This document shows positions 33,118 through 43,003 of a stretch of 64,000 bases of DNA, in pieces (position 1 is the stretch's first letter; each line of letters opens with the position of its first letter). Both the position numbers and the translations under genes were made by a program. The stretch comes from Lasiosphaeria ovina (Eukaryota; Ascomycota; Sordariomycetes; Sordariales; Lasiosphaeriaceae): the NCBI GenBank assembly GCA_033439765.1, contig JAULSN010000003.1:5580001-5644000 (forward strand), in the 5' to 3' direction. The notes below the pieces were generated by a model that worked only from the letters and a program-made list of their open reading frames with translations, was not told the DNA's origin and ran no database searches.

Positions 33118-34950
33118 TCAAGTCCACCAGGTTTTGAACGACACGTCTCTCGCCAGCTCGAGCTGAGCCAGCCGGATCCGCCTGTCGTCATCACCGAGCA
33201 GCCCGGCAGCAGCAGCCTCCTCCTCCACCTCGGGCCTGCCAAAATACGGATTCCCATCCGCCTCGCACTGCGCGCCGTCGTCAGGCAGGACACCCTCCTC
33301 AAAGAACCGCCGCACGTGCCGCGCCATGCACAGCGACGGCACGCTGAGCGTGCAGTGGCCGTAGCCCTTGACCTCGAGCAGCCGCGCGCCCACAAACGCG
33401 TCGCGCGCCGACCGCGCCGACACCAGCGGGCACACGGGGTCGAACGTCGTCGAGAGGACCAGCAGCGGGCGCGCCGTCACGACGCCGCGTTTGGGAGTGT
33501 ACGTGTGCGTCCGCGCGACCCCCCACGCCTGCTTCGCAAAGTACAGCGCGAACGCGAAGCCGTCGGCGCCGAAGGCCGACGCGTCCGCGTACGGCTCCAG
33601 AATGTCGAGCAGCCCTTTTCGGGTACGCGGCCAGTTCCCTGCTGCGCCCGACGCCCCGTCGTTGAGCGTGATCACCACCTCGGCGTCTCGCTTCGCGCTC
33701 GGCCGGTCCGTGCCCGGCTTGCCGTACGCCAGGAACGCCGCTGTCGCGTTGCCGCTGTCGAGCATGTCGCTGACGCTGCTGCTGGTGTTGTTTTTGTTGC
33801 TGCCACTGACGCCCAGGAGGGCCGCCAGGTTGTCGGCGAGCGCGCGCCAGGTGGCCGGCTTGCACAGCGCGGGGAACACGCCGCCGTACCACACGTCCCA
33901 GTAGTCGAGCGTGCCGAACAGGGAGCTGTTGACGTAGACGCCGAGGGGGTCGTCGCGCAGCCTGTCGATCGCCGCAACCAGTTTATCCGCGAGCCGCGCC
34001 GGGGTGTCGGCCAAACCAGCGAGCGCGCAGCCGTCTGGGCCGGGGCCCGCCTTGACGCACTCGTCGGCGAACCCAGCGAACGCGCGCTCCGAGTCGGTCA
34101 TGACATCGCGGTCAAGCCGCTCGCCGTACCAGTGGAACTGGTTCGCGACGCCGTCTATGGCGACGCGGCGCGCGCGCCCGGGGAACAGCGCCGCGTACGT
34201 CTGGCCCAGCAGCGTGCCATAACTAAACCCCCAGTAGTACATGTCGGCCTGGCCCAGCGCGTCGAGGATGCTGTTCATGTCGGCGGCCGTCTGCGGCGTG
34301 TTGAGGAACGCGCCGTGCGCGCCCAGCTCGTCGGCGCACGCGCGCACGTACCCCGCCGTCCACGCGAACAGGTCGCCGCTGTCGGCGACGAGCCGCTTGG
34401 CGCGCACTGCCCCCGCCAGCCGCTGCCGGTCGGCGTCTGACGCGTAGCAGCTCGCCGCCGGCCGCGACGCGTTGACGCCGCGCGGGTCGAAGCCTACCAG
34501 GTGGAACCCGTCGCCGACGATCGCGCCGATCGCGCCCCCCAGCCGGTGCACGAACTGCGTGCCGCTGGCGCCGGGCCCGCCAGGGTTCAGCAGGATGTTG
34601 CGCGTCGCGTGCGCGCCGCCGCGCAGCCGCGCCAGCGGGATGGTGAATTTCTTCCTGTCGTTGTCAGGCCCGTTGTTCGACGCGTTGAACTGGTCCATCG
34701 GCACGTCGATGCTGCCGCACTCGAGCGCGCGGCCCGCCACGCTCCCGCACGCTGTCCAGCTGACGCTCTCGCCATCGTAGGTCCTTTGCCGAGGCGGTTG
34801 TGTGCAGGCATAGCGATTGCGTGATATGCGCTGCGATGCAACGAAGACGCACCCTAGGACGAGCAGCGAGCCTGCCAAGATCTTTCTCCAACACGCTTGG
34901 CCGCTGCCCCCCTGTCCCGGGCGCATCAGCGTCTGTTTCTCCTTGTCCAT
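33118..34950 (-). CDS. Tripeptidyl aminopeptidase-like S33 hydrolase, secreted/anchored, 610 aa
   Basis: Single exon. The start is ATG 34950 (MDKEKQTLMRPGQGG); the frame upstream opens on TTG. A hydrophobic helix at about residues 25-40 (ILAGSLLVLGCVFVA) acts as signal or signal-anchor. Alpha/beta-hydrolase core: oxyanion HG-like NPGGPGASGTQF, strand/turn FDPRGVNAS, nucleophile elbow G-F-S-Y-G (about Ser243), Asp in LSTTFDPVCPL and His in GYGHCTLS. The C-terminal 120 residues match the TAP-like C-terminal domain. Members (Streptomyces tripeptidyl aminopeptidase type) release tripeptides or act on esters outside the cell. Probably extracellular proteolysis for nutrition. Strong GC bias yields a 534-codon antisense frame that is not a gene. 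Confidence 0.9.
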   Translation of the reverse strand: MDKEKQTLMRPGQGGSGQACWRKILAGSLLVLGCVFVASQRISRNRYACTQPPRQRTYDGESVSWTACGSVAGRALECGSIDVPMDQFNASNNGPDNDRKKFTIPLARLRGGAHATRNILLNPGGPGASGTQFVHRLGGAIGAIVGDGFHLVGFDPRGVNASRPAASCYASDADRQRLAGAVRAKRLVADSGDLFAWTAGYVRACADELGAHGAFLNTPQTAADMNSILDALGQADMYYWGFSYGTLLGQTYAALFPGRARRVAIDGVANQFHWYGERLDRDVMTDSERAFAGFADECVKAGPGPDGCALAGLADTPARLADKLVAAIDRLRDDPLGVYVNSSLFGTLDYWDVWYGGVFPALCKPATWRALADNLAALLGVSGSNKNNTSSSVSDMLDSGNATAAFLAYGKPGTDRPSAKRDAEVVITLNDGASGAAGNWPRTRKGLLDILEPYADASAFGADGFAFALYFAKQAWGVARTHTYTPKRGVVTARPLLVLSTTFDPVCPLVSARSARDAFVGARLLEVKGYGHCTLSVPSLCMARHVRRFFEEGVLPDDGAQCEADGNPYFGRPEVEEEAAAAGLLGDDDRRIRLAQLELARDVSFKTWWT

Positions 34951-35599
34951 GCTATTAACAAAGCAATCTCTGGTTGCTGGTGCCAATGTTTCCCGGAGTC
35001 GTGGCCATCTTGTTGACTTTTAAGGACCCATCCCGTGAAGCGTATTCGTGCGTGTTCGAGATAAATAGCTTACGTCGCGTGTTACCCCTGGATGCCCCTC
35101 TTCCGAACCACCTTCCTCTTTGACCGCTATGACGTACGCGCCTTGCGTGGGCGGTGGGTATGGCAGTTGAAAGGGTCCGCAATGATCGAACCGACAAGTT
35201 CTCCAATAGTGAGATGGATGCTATTTACAATATTTGTTGTTTAGTTTGGTCCTCTGTTGTTTTGAGAGCCTCCAACTTCATGTGACCGAAACACCAACGT
35301 TTGCAGATAATTTCCTGGCATTCCCAAAGGTTTCAGATGACGTCGAGAGCATCATGAATGATAAAGACTCGTACATGTTCTTCGCTTCTAAACACGTCTT
35401 GGACTTTTGGCCGAGATGAGCTTAGGAGCACGGTTTACCTTTGCTCATTTGCCAAGGTTTGGGGACAGGTCCAAACCGCCCTATCCCCAATGCCAGGTAG
35501 CCGTCCTCGACTTGGCCAGAGATTAGGATGCAGCTGCATCAATGGCGATCACGGCACTAAACTCGGGTGAGTCATCGGAGCTCCTAGCGTATATACGAA

Positions 35600-35632
<33 letters not shown>

Positions 35633-35740
35633 GCACGAGTATGAATGTAGGAGTTTCCCCCCACCCAAGGCTGTTGGGAGGAGTTAATTACCCCTCACCA
35701 CTTACATGAAGTGCCACCACATAGGCAAGCAGGCATCGCG
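34951..35740. other. Divergent intergenic region with AGC microsatellite
   Basis: Promoter space between the peptidase (minus) and the MFS gene (plus). It carries ten AGC units at 35602-35631. I see no gene. Confidence 0.6.
35602..35631. repeat. (AGC)10 microsatellite
   Basis: Ten perfect AGC units about 110 bp upstream of the MFS start codon. Confidence 0.95.
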
Positions 35741-36463
35741 ATGTCGTCCAAAGCGCCCTGGGGGTCGCGGCTCGCCAAGGAGAGCGGCTTCCGCGCCATT
35801 GTGCAGTCGAGCCGCGACACCAAGCTCCTGTGCCTGCAGCGCTTCGTGCGGCTGTATGCGTATGGCGCGTCGTTCCTGATCCTGGCGCACTTCCTGTCGG
35901 GGCTGGGCTTCGCCGACGAGCGCATCGGGCTGTTCATGACGCTGACGCTGCTGGGCGACGTCGTCATCAGTCTGGTGCTGACGGCCGTCACGGACAAGGT
36001 CGGGCGCCGCCGCGTGCTGGGCGCCGGCGCCGCGTCGCTGGCCATGAGCGGGCTCGTCTTCGCCGCCAGCACAAACTACTGGCTGCTGCTGTTCGCGAGC
36101 GTCGTCGGCGTCATCAGCCCCAGCGGCAACGAGATCGGGCCGTTCCGCGCCATCGAGGAGTCCGTCCTCGCCCAGCTCACCACCAAGGACCAGCGCAGCG
36201 ACATCTTCGCCTGGTACACCCTGTTTGGTACCGCCGGCGCTGCCCTCGGCACCCTGACCTGTGGCTGGGCCGTCCAGCTGCTCGAGGACAAGGCCCACTG
36301 GTCCACGAGCAGCGCGCACAGGGCCGTCTTTGTGATTTATGCCGGTCTGGGTGTTGTCAAGCTCGGCCTCGTGTGCTGCCTCGGCTCGGCCGTCGAGGTG
36401 GACGCCCCGGAGACGCAGTACCAGGAAGTCGCACTGGAGCTGGAAGACAACCCCCTGATGTCG

Positions 36464-36505
<42 letters not shown>

Positions 36506-37255
36506 GAAGACGAAGCCAATACCCGGCCAGCTCCAGCTGCACCTCCTCCGCCTCCTCCCAGCGGCGCGTCGTTGGTCCTGCAGAGCCTCCGTGACCTGGT
36601 GCCGTACATCTCGCCGCTGTCGCGGTCGATCCTGTACCGGCTGCTGGTGCTCTTCTCGCTGGACTCGTTCGCGTCGGGCATCGCGTCGCCGTCGTGGCTA
36701 ACATACTTCTTCACGACGGTGCACTCTTTATCGCCCGCAGCACTCGGCACGCTGTTCCTCGCGACAAACCTGCTCGCAACGCTATCGAACCTGGCCGCGC
36801 TGCCCATGGCGCGGCGCCTCGGCCCGCTGCGCACCATGGTGTTCACGCACCTGCCGTCGGCCGTGTTCCTGGCGCTGATCGCGCTGCCGCCGGCCTCGCC
36901 GCGCGGCACCCCGCTCGCCATGACTTTGCTGGCCCTGCGCGCCTGCACGCAGAGCATGGACCAGGCGCCGCGCCAGGCGTTCCTCGCGGCGGCCGTGCTG
37001 CCCGCCGAGCGCACCGCGGTCCTCGGCGTCGTCAACATCACCAAGACCCTCGCGCAGGCCGGCGGCATCGGCTCCTCGGGCGTCTTTGCTGCCAGGAAGC
37101 TGTGGGTGCTGGGCTTGGGCGGCGCCGGGTTGATGAAGGCTACGTACGACCTGCTCATGCTGTGGATGTTTCTCGGCCTCAAGGACCGCGAGGCAGAGGC
37201 GGCGGCGGCGGCGGCGGAGTCTCGCATGGATCCGCGAGACGCCGAAGAGGCTTGA
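35741..37255 (+). CDS. MFS transporter with acidic central loop, 504 aa
   Basis: Single exon from ATG 35741 (MSSKAPWGSRLAKESGF); the frame upstream opens on GTG. Hydrophobic helices are spread as 6+6. Motif A after TM2 is TDKVGRRRVLGAG. TM3-4 contain AASTNYWLLLFASVVGV, followed by a conserved loop PSGNEIGPFRAIEESVLAQL. The central cytosolic loop holds an acidic run of about 13 Asp plus Glu (codons 36464-36510) and then a Pro-rich stretch. The C-half has LAALPMARRLGPLRTMV (motif-A-like repeat) and RAxTQSMDQAPRQAFLAA. This belongs to a fungal MFS subfamily distinct from the two DPLNW-type carriers in the window. Probably a proton-coupled plasma- or vacuolar-membrane carrier; substrate unknown. 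Confidence 0.87.
36464..36510 (+). repeat. GAC trinucleotide run encoding poly-Asp
   Basis: About thirteen consecutive GAC codons followed by GAG/GAA codons, in the cytosolic loop of the MFS carrier. Confidence 0.9.
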
Positions 37256-37583
37256 ACGGGGTTTGTGGGGATGGTTCTCTTTTTGGAAAGGTGCTGTTTC
37301 CTGGCGATACCTATGTGAGTGACACGGTGCGGCGCTAAAGGTCACTGCTCGGATATAGCATATGGCTTCCAGTTAATGGAGAATCTCAGAGTTTTGGTCT
37401 TTTTCTTGGTCATTGCTCATCAACTGGCTGGGGATTCTCTCGTCTTGCCGTTCTGTAATTAGCCATCCAGCCACGTTCAAGAAACATAGTCATTATCCAA
37501 AAGTTGATTATACCTTTCCTGAAAGTGTGTTATGTATTCTGGCAGGATCTCATCATGTTGTAAAAATGGCATCGAATGGCTAG
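37256..37583. other. Intergenic
   Basis: 3' region of the MFS gene; nothing else seen. Confidence 0.5.
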
Positions 37584-38115
37584 TCACTCCAGCATCTCTT
37601 GTATCCACAGGAGTGTATTCTCGAGGGCCATGCTCTTGTTCTCGTCGGGACGTCTAGGCCTCTCCCAGCCAGCCAGGTCGAAATGCGGGCGGACAATGTC
37701 CTTCACACACGTGCCGTTTTGGTCTCGGAGATCGAGGCGGCCGCCGGCAGCGACTAGCCACTTCAGTACCGAGCGGTGATGTTTTTCCATGGTACGCGTA
37801 GTTAATGGTTTTTCAGGTGATATCGGCATCATCAGCCGCATCCTGTGCGAAATTGGCGAAAATCCAAGCCCAGTAGTGCAAGGGTGTATTCCCTGTCTTG
37901 TCCCTAATGTTCGCTGGAGATCCATAGACCAAGTTCGCTTCCACTGCCTTGAGGTCCGGCGTGTTAGTGTATGCACCTGCCTCCCGTTCATTCTGTGTTG
38001 CTAATCTCCCTCTAAAACTCATGTGGCCCATGATTGCCCGGCTACTCGTTACGGAACATGTATTCGCAATGGCTGAAATACGGTGGTATGTAACTTTGTC
38101 CCGATTGTCCTGCAA
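37584..38115 (-). pseudogene. Ankyrin-repeat gene remnant, frameshifted
   Basis: Two minus-strand frames give consecutive ankyrin-like sequence. Complement ~37813-38115 includes ANIRDKTGNTPLHYWAWIFA, and complement 37584-~37835 includes HHRSVLKWLVAAGGRLDLRD and the end ENTLLWIQEMLE. They switch near 37815-37835, where the first frame meets TGA and the other is open, with no plausible GT donor or AG acceptor between them, so a one-base shift is the simplest reading. No clear start codon for a full protein and no F-box. Probably a truncated, decaying relative of the ankyrin genes at 112-1950 and 15364-17235. Confidence 0.55.
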
Positions 38116-39037
38116 AACTCGGCAATGCTCTAGCGCTCACTGGTGCAAAAGATAAAACGTAAAGTAATGCACGGACCACTCCGTAATATATAATTACCTG
38201 GCCCCCCCCCCTCCGCTCTTTTATTCCTCCTCCTCCTTTTTATTTTTTTTATTACTCAGAATAAAAATTAGCCATTCAATATCCGTATCGCTTTACACAT
38301 TCCCTTCGCCCACCCCCATTTCGACCTTATTTCTCACCACATATCTTCTACCATTTCACCACCCCATTTGCAGAGGCAATCCAGCTATTTTTTATTACGT
38401 CATTGCGGCGACGGCCATTTGCGACCATTTACGAAATCGATCCCATCAATCTAGTAAACTCATCGCTGCGCATCGACATCTCGCGCGACCCAAACTAAAC
38501 CTACTTGATCGCGACAACCTTTGCGAATCCTTAGAGCGCACATCGTAAACTCTCAATCCTACATCACTACCGTAGTCCTTTAGACGTTATTCATTAGACG
38601 TCGGCTAGTGCGCCCGTCTATTTAACTAAGGTGGCAAATTATCTCATCTTGAAAGTAGCAGGTTTGCGAAGGAGTTCAAGTCGCTGTGGTTACAGTGCTC
38701 GTCTCAAGTTGGCGGCAGTGGTGCAGTGGTTGTTCTCCCCCCAATTCCCCGCAACAGTGACCGCACCTCCATCCCGTCCTTCCAACTGGCTTGCTTACCT
38801 TACCTCATTCACTGCGCACACTCTTTCGTTCCTGCCGCACGCACTGCCTCCACCTTACCTTAATCACTCGAAAAGAGCAATCAAATCGAAGCGCAGCTCG
38901 TTTGTGTGCAGCCAAGCATCCTCTTCCCACCTATTTCCTTCTCACTTACTTGAGAAAACTAAAGCCATTTGGTTTGATACAAGAGGTAGCCGTCTGCGAC
39001 TATCCCGGCCGCGATATCCCCGTAATCGGCTACAACA
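38116..39037. other. Promoter/5' leader of the SRA gene, pyrimidine-rich
   Basis: Contains a C run (about 11 nt, near 38203) followed by T/CTC-rich stretches (38215-38370) and CT-rich sequence up to the start codon, as often seen in fungal promoters. A 162-codon frame at 38631-39119 has no recognisable motif and overlaps exon 1 of the SRA gene in another frame. Confidence 0.5.
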
Positions 39038-40441
39038 ATGTCGAATCTTTCCAAAAAGTATCCCCGCCACAAGGCACGACCCGAAGACAAAGTATCAAAG
39101 TCGCCCGCCCCAGCGGTAAGCCCTGTGACCCCACTGATCGCGTGTCTCGCATTATTCTAACGGGCCTTAACTAACCTTTCTCAGAACTCCAAACCCAAGG
39201 GGCTGAATAATATCGAAAATATGATCACGCCGCCCACCATCAAAGTCGAAAAAGAAGAGCTATCGCTCGCTTCCGTTCCGCAACATGAGACCATAGACAC
39301 CATAGACACCACGACCGGCAGTGACAATCTAGGCACTGGCCAGCTACGCATGTGGGTAGGAACGCTGTTGGAAGCAAAGAAGCAGGCCACGATGCTCGTC
39401 ACGACCTACAAAAACACGCCCAATCCGGACAATGACGACAAGATTAAACGCCGCGTCCAAGACGTGGAAGCATTTCTGTGGTGGCTGGATAACGAGGTTG
39501 AGGTCCATCCAGGTCTAAGATCACCCCGCGGTCCAGTGGACCAGATTCTCGGGTTGCTGGAGAAATCGAACTTTATCCCGAAGCATATCACGAAATGGGC
39601 GGGAGAGATCCTGACAAGATTTGAGGAGGATAATTGGGGAGCCGAAGTCGGTCAGGTGTCTGACTCGGAAATAGTCATGGGAGAGCAAGAGCAAGCGCCT
39701 GAGCTTCCTCGGCGAGCGCCGGCCGGTCCATCAAGCGTGCCGATGGCGCGCGTCGCATCAGACTCTGGCACCGCCAACGTCCCAATTCCTCCAGTTAACC
39801 ACCCCATCTGGGGTGAGCGAGGTATTATGCATGGCCTCTGCATGAAGCGCGGGAAGACTAAATCATACTCTCTAAACCCAAACTATATCGACAAGAAAGC
39901 CGACGCCAAAGTCTTTGGCCATAACAACCTCACGCCCGGGGACTGGTGGCCCATGCAAAAAGCTGCGCTCTTCCACGGCGCGCACGGCGCCCCCATCAGC
40001 GGCATCTCGGGAACCCCAGAGCTGGGCGCGTATTCAATCGTCACTTCTGGCCGGTCCACCACGTACGGCGACATGGACGAGGACCACGGCGACGTCCTCT
40101 ACTACAGCGGCGACCAGAGCACCGACAACGTCAACCCCACGCGGGTCATCATGACCAGCAAGCGCACGCAGAGCCTGGAGAAATCCATGCAGACGGGCCG
40201 CCCGGTGCGCGTGCTCCGCAGCTCGGGCGGAAGCAGTCTCTTCCACCCCTCTGTCGGCATCCGCTACGACGGCCTCTACCGCGTCACGGAGCGCCTGCAA
40301 AAGTTCAACAAGAAGGGCGGGATGTACTACCAGTTCAAGCTGATCCGCGACCCGGGACAGACGCCGCTCAAGGAGATTTGCAAGAACTCTCCCAGCAAGC
40401 AGCAGCGGCTCGACGAAGCGAAGATCCGAGATGGATACTAG
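39038..40441 (+). CDS. SRA/YDG-domain protein, 444 aa
   Basis: Exon 1 39038-39115 (MSNLSKKYPRHKARPEDK) and exon 2 39185-40441, joined in phase 0 by a 69-nt GTAAGC...CTCAG intron. The N-terminal ~180 residues are Lys/Pro-rich, then helical (WVGTLLEAKKQATMLVTTYK, IKRRVQDVEAFLWWLDNE). The SRA/YDG domain occupies about residues 266-416: VFGHNNLTPGDWW, FHGAHGAPISGISGT, GAYSIVTSGR, the signature YGDMDEDHGDVLYYSGDQ, NPTRVIMTSK, RPVRVLRSS and IRYDGLYRV. In UHRF1 and plant SUVH proteins this domain flips out and binds 5-methylcytosine in DNA; fungal stand-alone versions exist without assigned function. No SET, RING or PHD partner domain is visible. Nuclear DNA-methylation reading is a family-based inference. 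Confidence 0.88.
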
Positions 40442-41230
40442 TTCCGGTTTGGGCGAGCCTAGATGTGCGTGCTTGGGCTCGGGTTGACTCTTCAGGGAGT
40501 GTATATCAGTGGGGGACTTGGAGAGGAGGAGGATGGCTGGTTTTCAAGGAACCTGGGAAATACCTAATTACAGTTGGGGACTCCGTTTCAGTTTGCCCCA
40601 ACTTCGTTTGCTTTAATCTGCCTTATTACCCTCTACATCTTCATAGATGGGCTGGCAACTCGCTCGGCCTGTCTCTGCCATTTCTTTTCTCTCGAAAGAT
40701 CCTTATACTAGCGAGATATAGGAAAAGAGAGAGAAATTGACCATGATTTTCGCTTCTGTTTGACGTCAATAGAATTGACTTCGTAGTGTAAACCGAAATA
40801 AACAAGAATGGCCAAAACGCCGCTTATCGTGGATCAGAGATGTGATATCGTGACTCCCCCCCTCGTGCTTTATTTGGAACCGTGACGTACGGCGTAAATC
40901 TTTCGTACGAGGAGAAGATACCGTCCGTGATCATTGCCTAGGCCCTGGGGTTTCAGATAGAGCGATACGTAACGGCCTTGAAAATGGACAAGCCCATATA
41001 CGTAACGTAGATTTGAACGGATGAAACTTTTCTCAAATTTAAAGACGAACTGCCCAGTGCCCAGTGCCTGTGATTGGAAGCCGTAGGGACTGGCCTGGGT
41101 GGCCTGGGTGGCCTTGTACTGTACAACGCAATCACCTCGCTCCTCTCCTGTGAGCAAATGGCTACCGCAGTGCCTGACAATTACCGGCAAGTGTCTCCTC
41201 TCCCACTAACAAATTCCTTCCAAAGCCGCC
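40442..41230. other. Convergent intergenic gap
   Basis: 3' regions of the SRA and FAD-dehydrogenase genes, with a small GGCCTGGGT tandem repeat near 41093-41112. I see no gene. Confidence 0.5.
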
Positions 41231-43003
41231 TCACAGTTTGCTCGCTACAGCGCTTACAGCAGCAGCCCCCCGCACCTCGTCGGCGATTGCGCGACCCGCG
41301 GCTCTCCCAGAAAATATGCACCCGCCCAAGAAGGTGCCCTCGAGCGAGCTGTACCCGTGGACGCCGCCGCCGCCAAAGCCCGCCACCTCGCCCGCCGCGT
41401 ACAGGCCCGGAAACGCCGTGCCGTCGGCGCGCATCACGTTGCTGCTCAGGTTGGTCTCGATGCCGCCCAGCGTCTTGCGCGTGAGCAGGTTCATGCGCAC
41501 GGCGATCAGCGGGCCGTGCTTCTTGGTGTCGAGCAGCTTGTGGGGCGCGGCGATGCGGATCCGGCGGTCGGGCCAGTAGGTGCGCGCGCTGTGGATCAGC
41601 ATCACCTGCGCGTCCTTGGAGTACGTGTTGTCGAACTGCCCGTCGCGCGTCTCGACCACCTCCCTGACCTTGGCCAGGTCCAGCTGCAGCCCGCCCGACT
41701 TGGCCGCCAGCTCGTTCATCCCCGCCACCAGGTCCTCGAGGTTGTCCCTGACTACGAAGTCCTCGCCGTACTTGGTGAAGTTCTGCACGGGAGTCGTGCC
41801 CTTGGAGCTGAAGACGCGCTGCATGAAAAGCTGCCACACGCTCTTGCCCGTGAAGTCGGGGTTCTGCTCCGAGCCCGACAGGGCGAACTCGCGGGCCACG
41901 ATGCTCTGGTCGGCTATGAACCACGTGTAGTCGTATCCCGTGCTGCAGATGTATTTGAGCGTGGCAAGCGTGTCGGACCCAGGGAACAAGAATGGGGGCA
42001 GTCTCTTGCCCGTGGCATCGAGCCAGAGCGACGACGGCGCCGGCAGCACGCGAATCCCGTGCGAAGGCCAGATGGGGTTCCAGTTTTTGAGCCCCTCGGT
42101 GTAATGCCACATCCTGTCCCTGTTGATGACGTTGGCCCCCGTCTTCTCGGCAATGTCGATCATGCGGCCGTCGACATGGGCAGGCACGCCAACCACGAAG
42201 CTCTTGGGGATGGCGGGGCCGAGTCGATCCACGGGCCAGAACTTCTTGACCTTCTCCACGTCGCCGCCGATGCCCCCAGACGACACAAGCACGGCAGATC
42301 CGAAAATCTCGAACTCGCCAACGACGGTCCTCGACGACTTCACACCCCGCGCCGTCTCCTCGGGCTCGAGAACGCGCCCTTTCACACCGATTGCGCGGCC
42401 CGTCGCGTCGTCGACGATTATCTCGTCGACCACGTGCCGGAATTTGAACTCGACGATTCCCTTCTTCTCGGCCTCCTTCACGGGCTCCGCGAACACGCGC
42501 ACGACCTCGGGACCAGTGCCCCAGGTGAGATGGAAGCGCGGGACAGAGTTGCCGTGGCCGTCAGCCCGGCCGTCGCCGCGCTCAGCCCAGCCCACGTTGA
42601 TCATGAAGCCGAGGCCGCGCGCCTTGACGTAGCTCTCCATCTCGTCAGTAGCAAAATTGACAAAGGCCTCGGCCCACTTGCGCGGCCAGTAGTCCTCCTT
42701 CTCGCGGTCGAAGCGCGCCGAGCCGAGCCAGTCGCGCATGGCCAGCTCGCGCGAGTCCTTGATGCCCATGCGCCGCTGCTCGGTCGAGTCGACGCAGAAC
42801 AGGCCGCCCAGCGACCAGAACGCCTGCCCGCCGAGGTTCTCGGCGTTCTCCTGGTCCAGCAGCAGCGTGGGGATGTTCTGCTGCGACAGCTCGAACGCCG
42901 CCACCAGCCCGGCCAGCCCGGCGCCGACGATGATGACGGGGCCCTTGGGTCCACCACTGCTTGCCTCTTGCGGCGTCTCCGCCGTTCCCGAAGCCATAGC
43001 CAT
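41231..43003 (-). CDS. FAD-binding dehydrogenase (fumarate reductase/KstD-like), 590 aa
   Basis: Single exon from ATG 43003 (MAMASGTAE...); the frame upstream opens on GTG. The N-terminal Rossmann fold has the dinucleotide motif VIIVGAGLAGLVAAFELS (about residues 22-40), followed by acidic LLLDQENAENLGGQAFWS. The mid-region (IRVLPAPSSLWLDATGKRLP) and the C-terminal FAD-contacting stretch (VMRADGTAFPGLYAAGEVAG, GYSSLEGTFLGGCIFSGRAA) fit the fumarate reductase/succinate dehydrogenase flavoprotein superfamily, nearest the bacterial-type FAD-binding dehydrogenases and 3-ketosteroid-1-dehydrogenases. No targeting signal or heme domain is seen. It would oxidise or reduce an unknown organic substrate using FAD. 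No pathway neighbours are evident. Confidence 0.88.
   Translation of the reverse strand: MAMASGTAETPQEASSGGPKGPVIIVGAGLAGLVAAFELSQQNIPTLLLDQENAENLGGQAFWSLGGLFCVDSTEQRRMGIKDSRELAMRDWLGSARFDREKEDYWPRKWAEAFVNFATDEMESYVKARGLGFMINVGWAERGDGRADGHGNSVPRFHLTWGTGPEVVRVFAEPVKEAEKKGIVEFKFRHVVDEIIVDDATGRAIGVKGRVLEPEETARGVKSSRTVVGEFEIFGSAVLVSSGGIGGDVEKVKKFWPVDRLGPAIPKSFVVGVPAHVDGRMIDIAEKTGANVINRDRMWHYTEGLKNWNPIWPSHGIRVLPAPSSLWLDATGKRLPPFLFPGSDTLATLKYICSTGYDYTWFIADQSIVAREFALSGSEQNPDFTGKSVWQLFMQRVFSSKGTTPVQNFTKYGEDFVVRDNLEDLVAGMNELAAKSGGLQLDLAKVREVVETRDGQFDNTYSKDAQVMLIHSARTYWPDRRIRIAAPHKLLDTKKHGPLIAVRMNLLTRKTLGGIETNLSSNVMRADGTAFPGLYAAGEVAGFGGGGVHGYSSLEGTFLGGCIFSGRAAGRAIADEVRGAAAVSAVASKL

Noticed and set aside
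32836..34440. 534-codon plus-strand open frame
   Set aside because: Exactly antisense to the S33 peptidase, Arg/Ala/Val-rich shadow composition, no motif; explained by GC-biased third positions of the real gene.
38631..39119. 162-codon plus-strand frame before the SRA gene
   Set aside because: No motif, opens in the CT-rich leader, and overlaps the well-supported first exon of the SRA gene in another frame.
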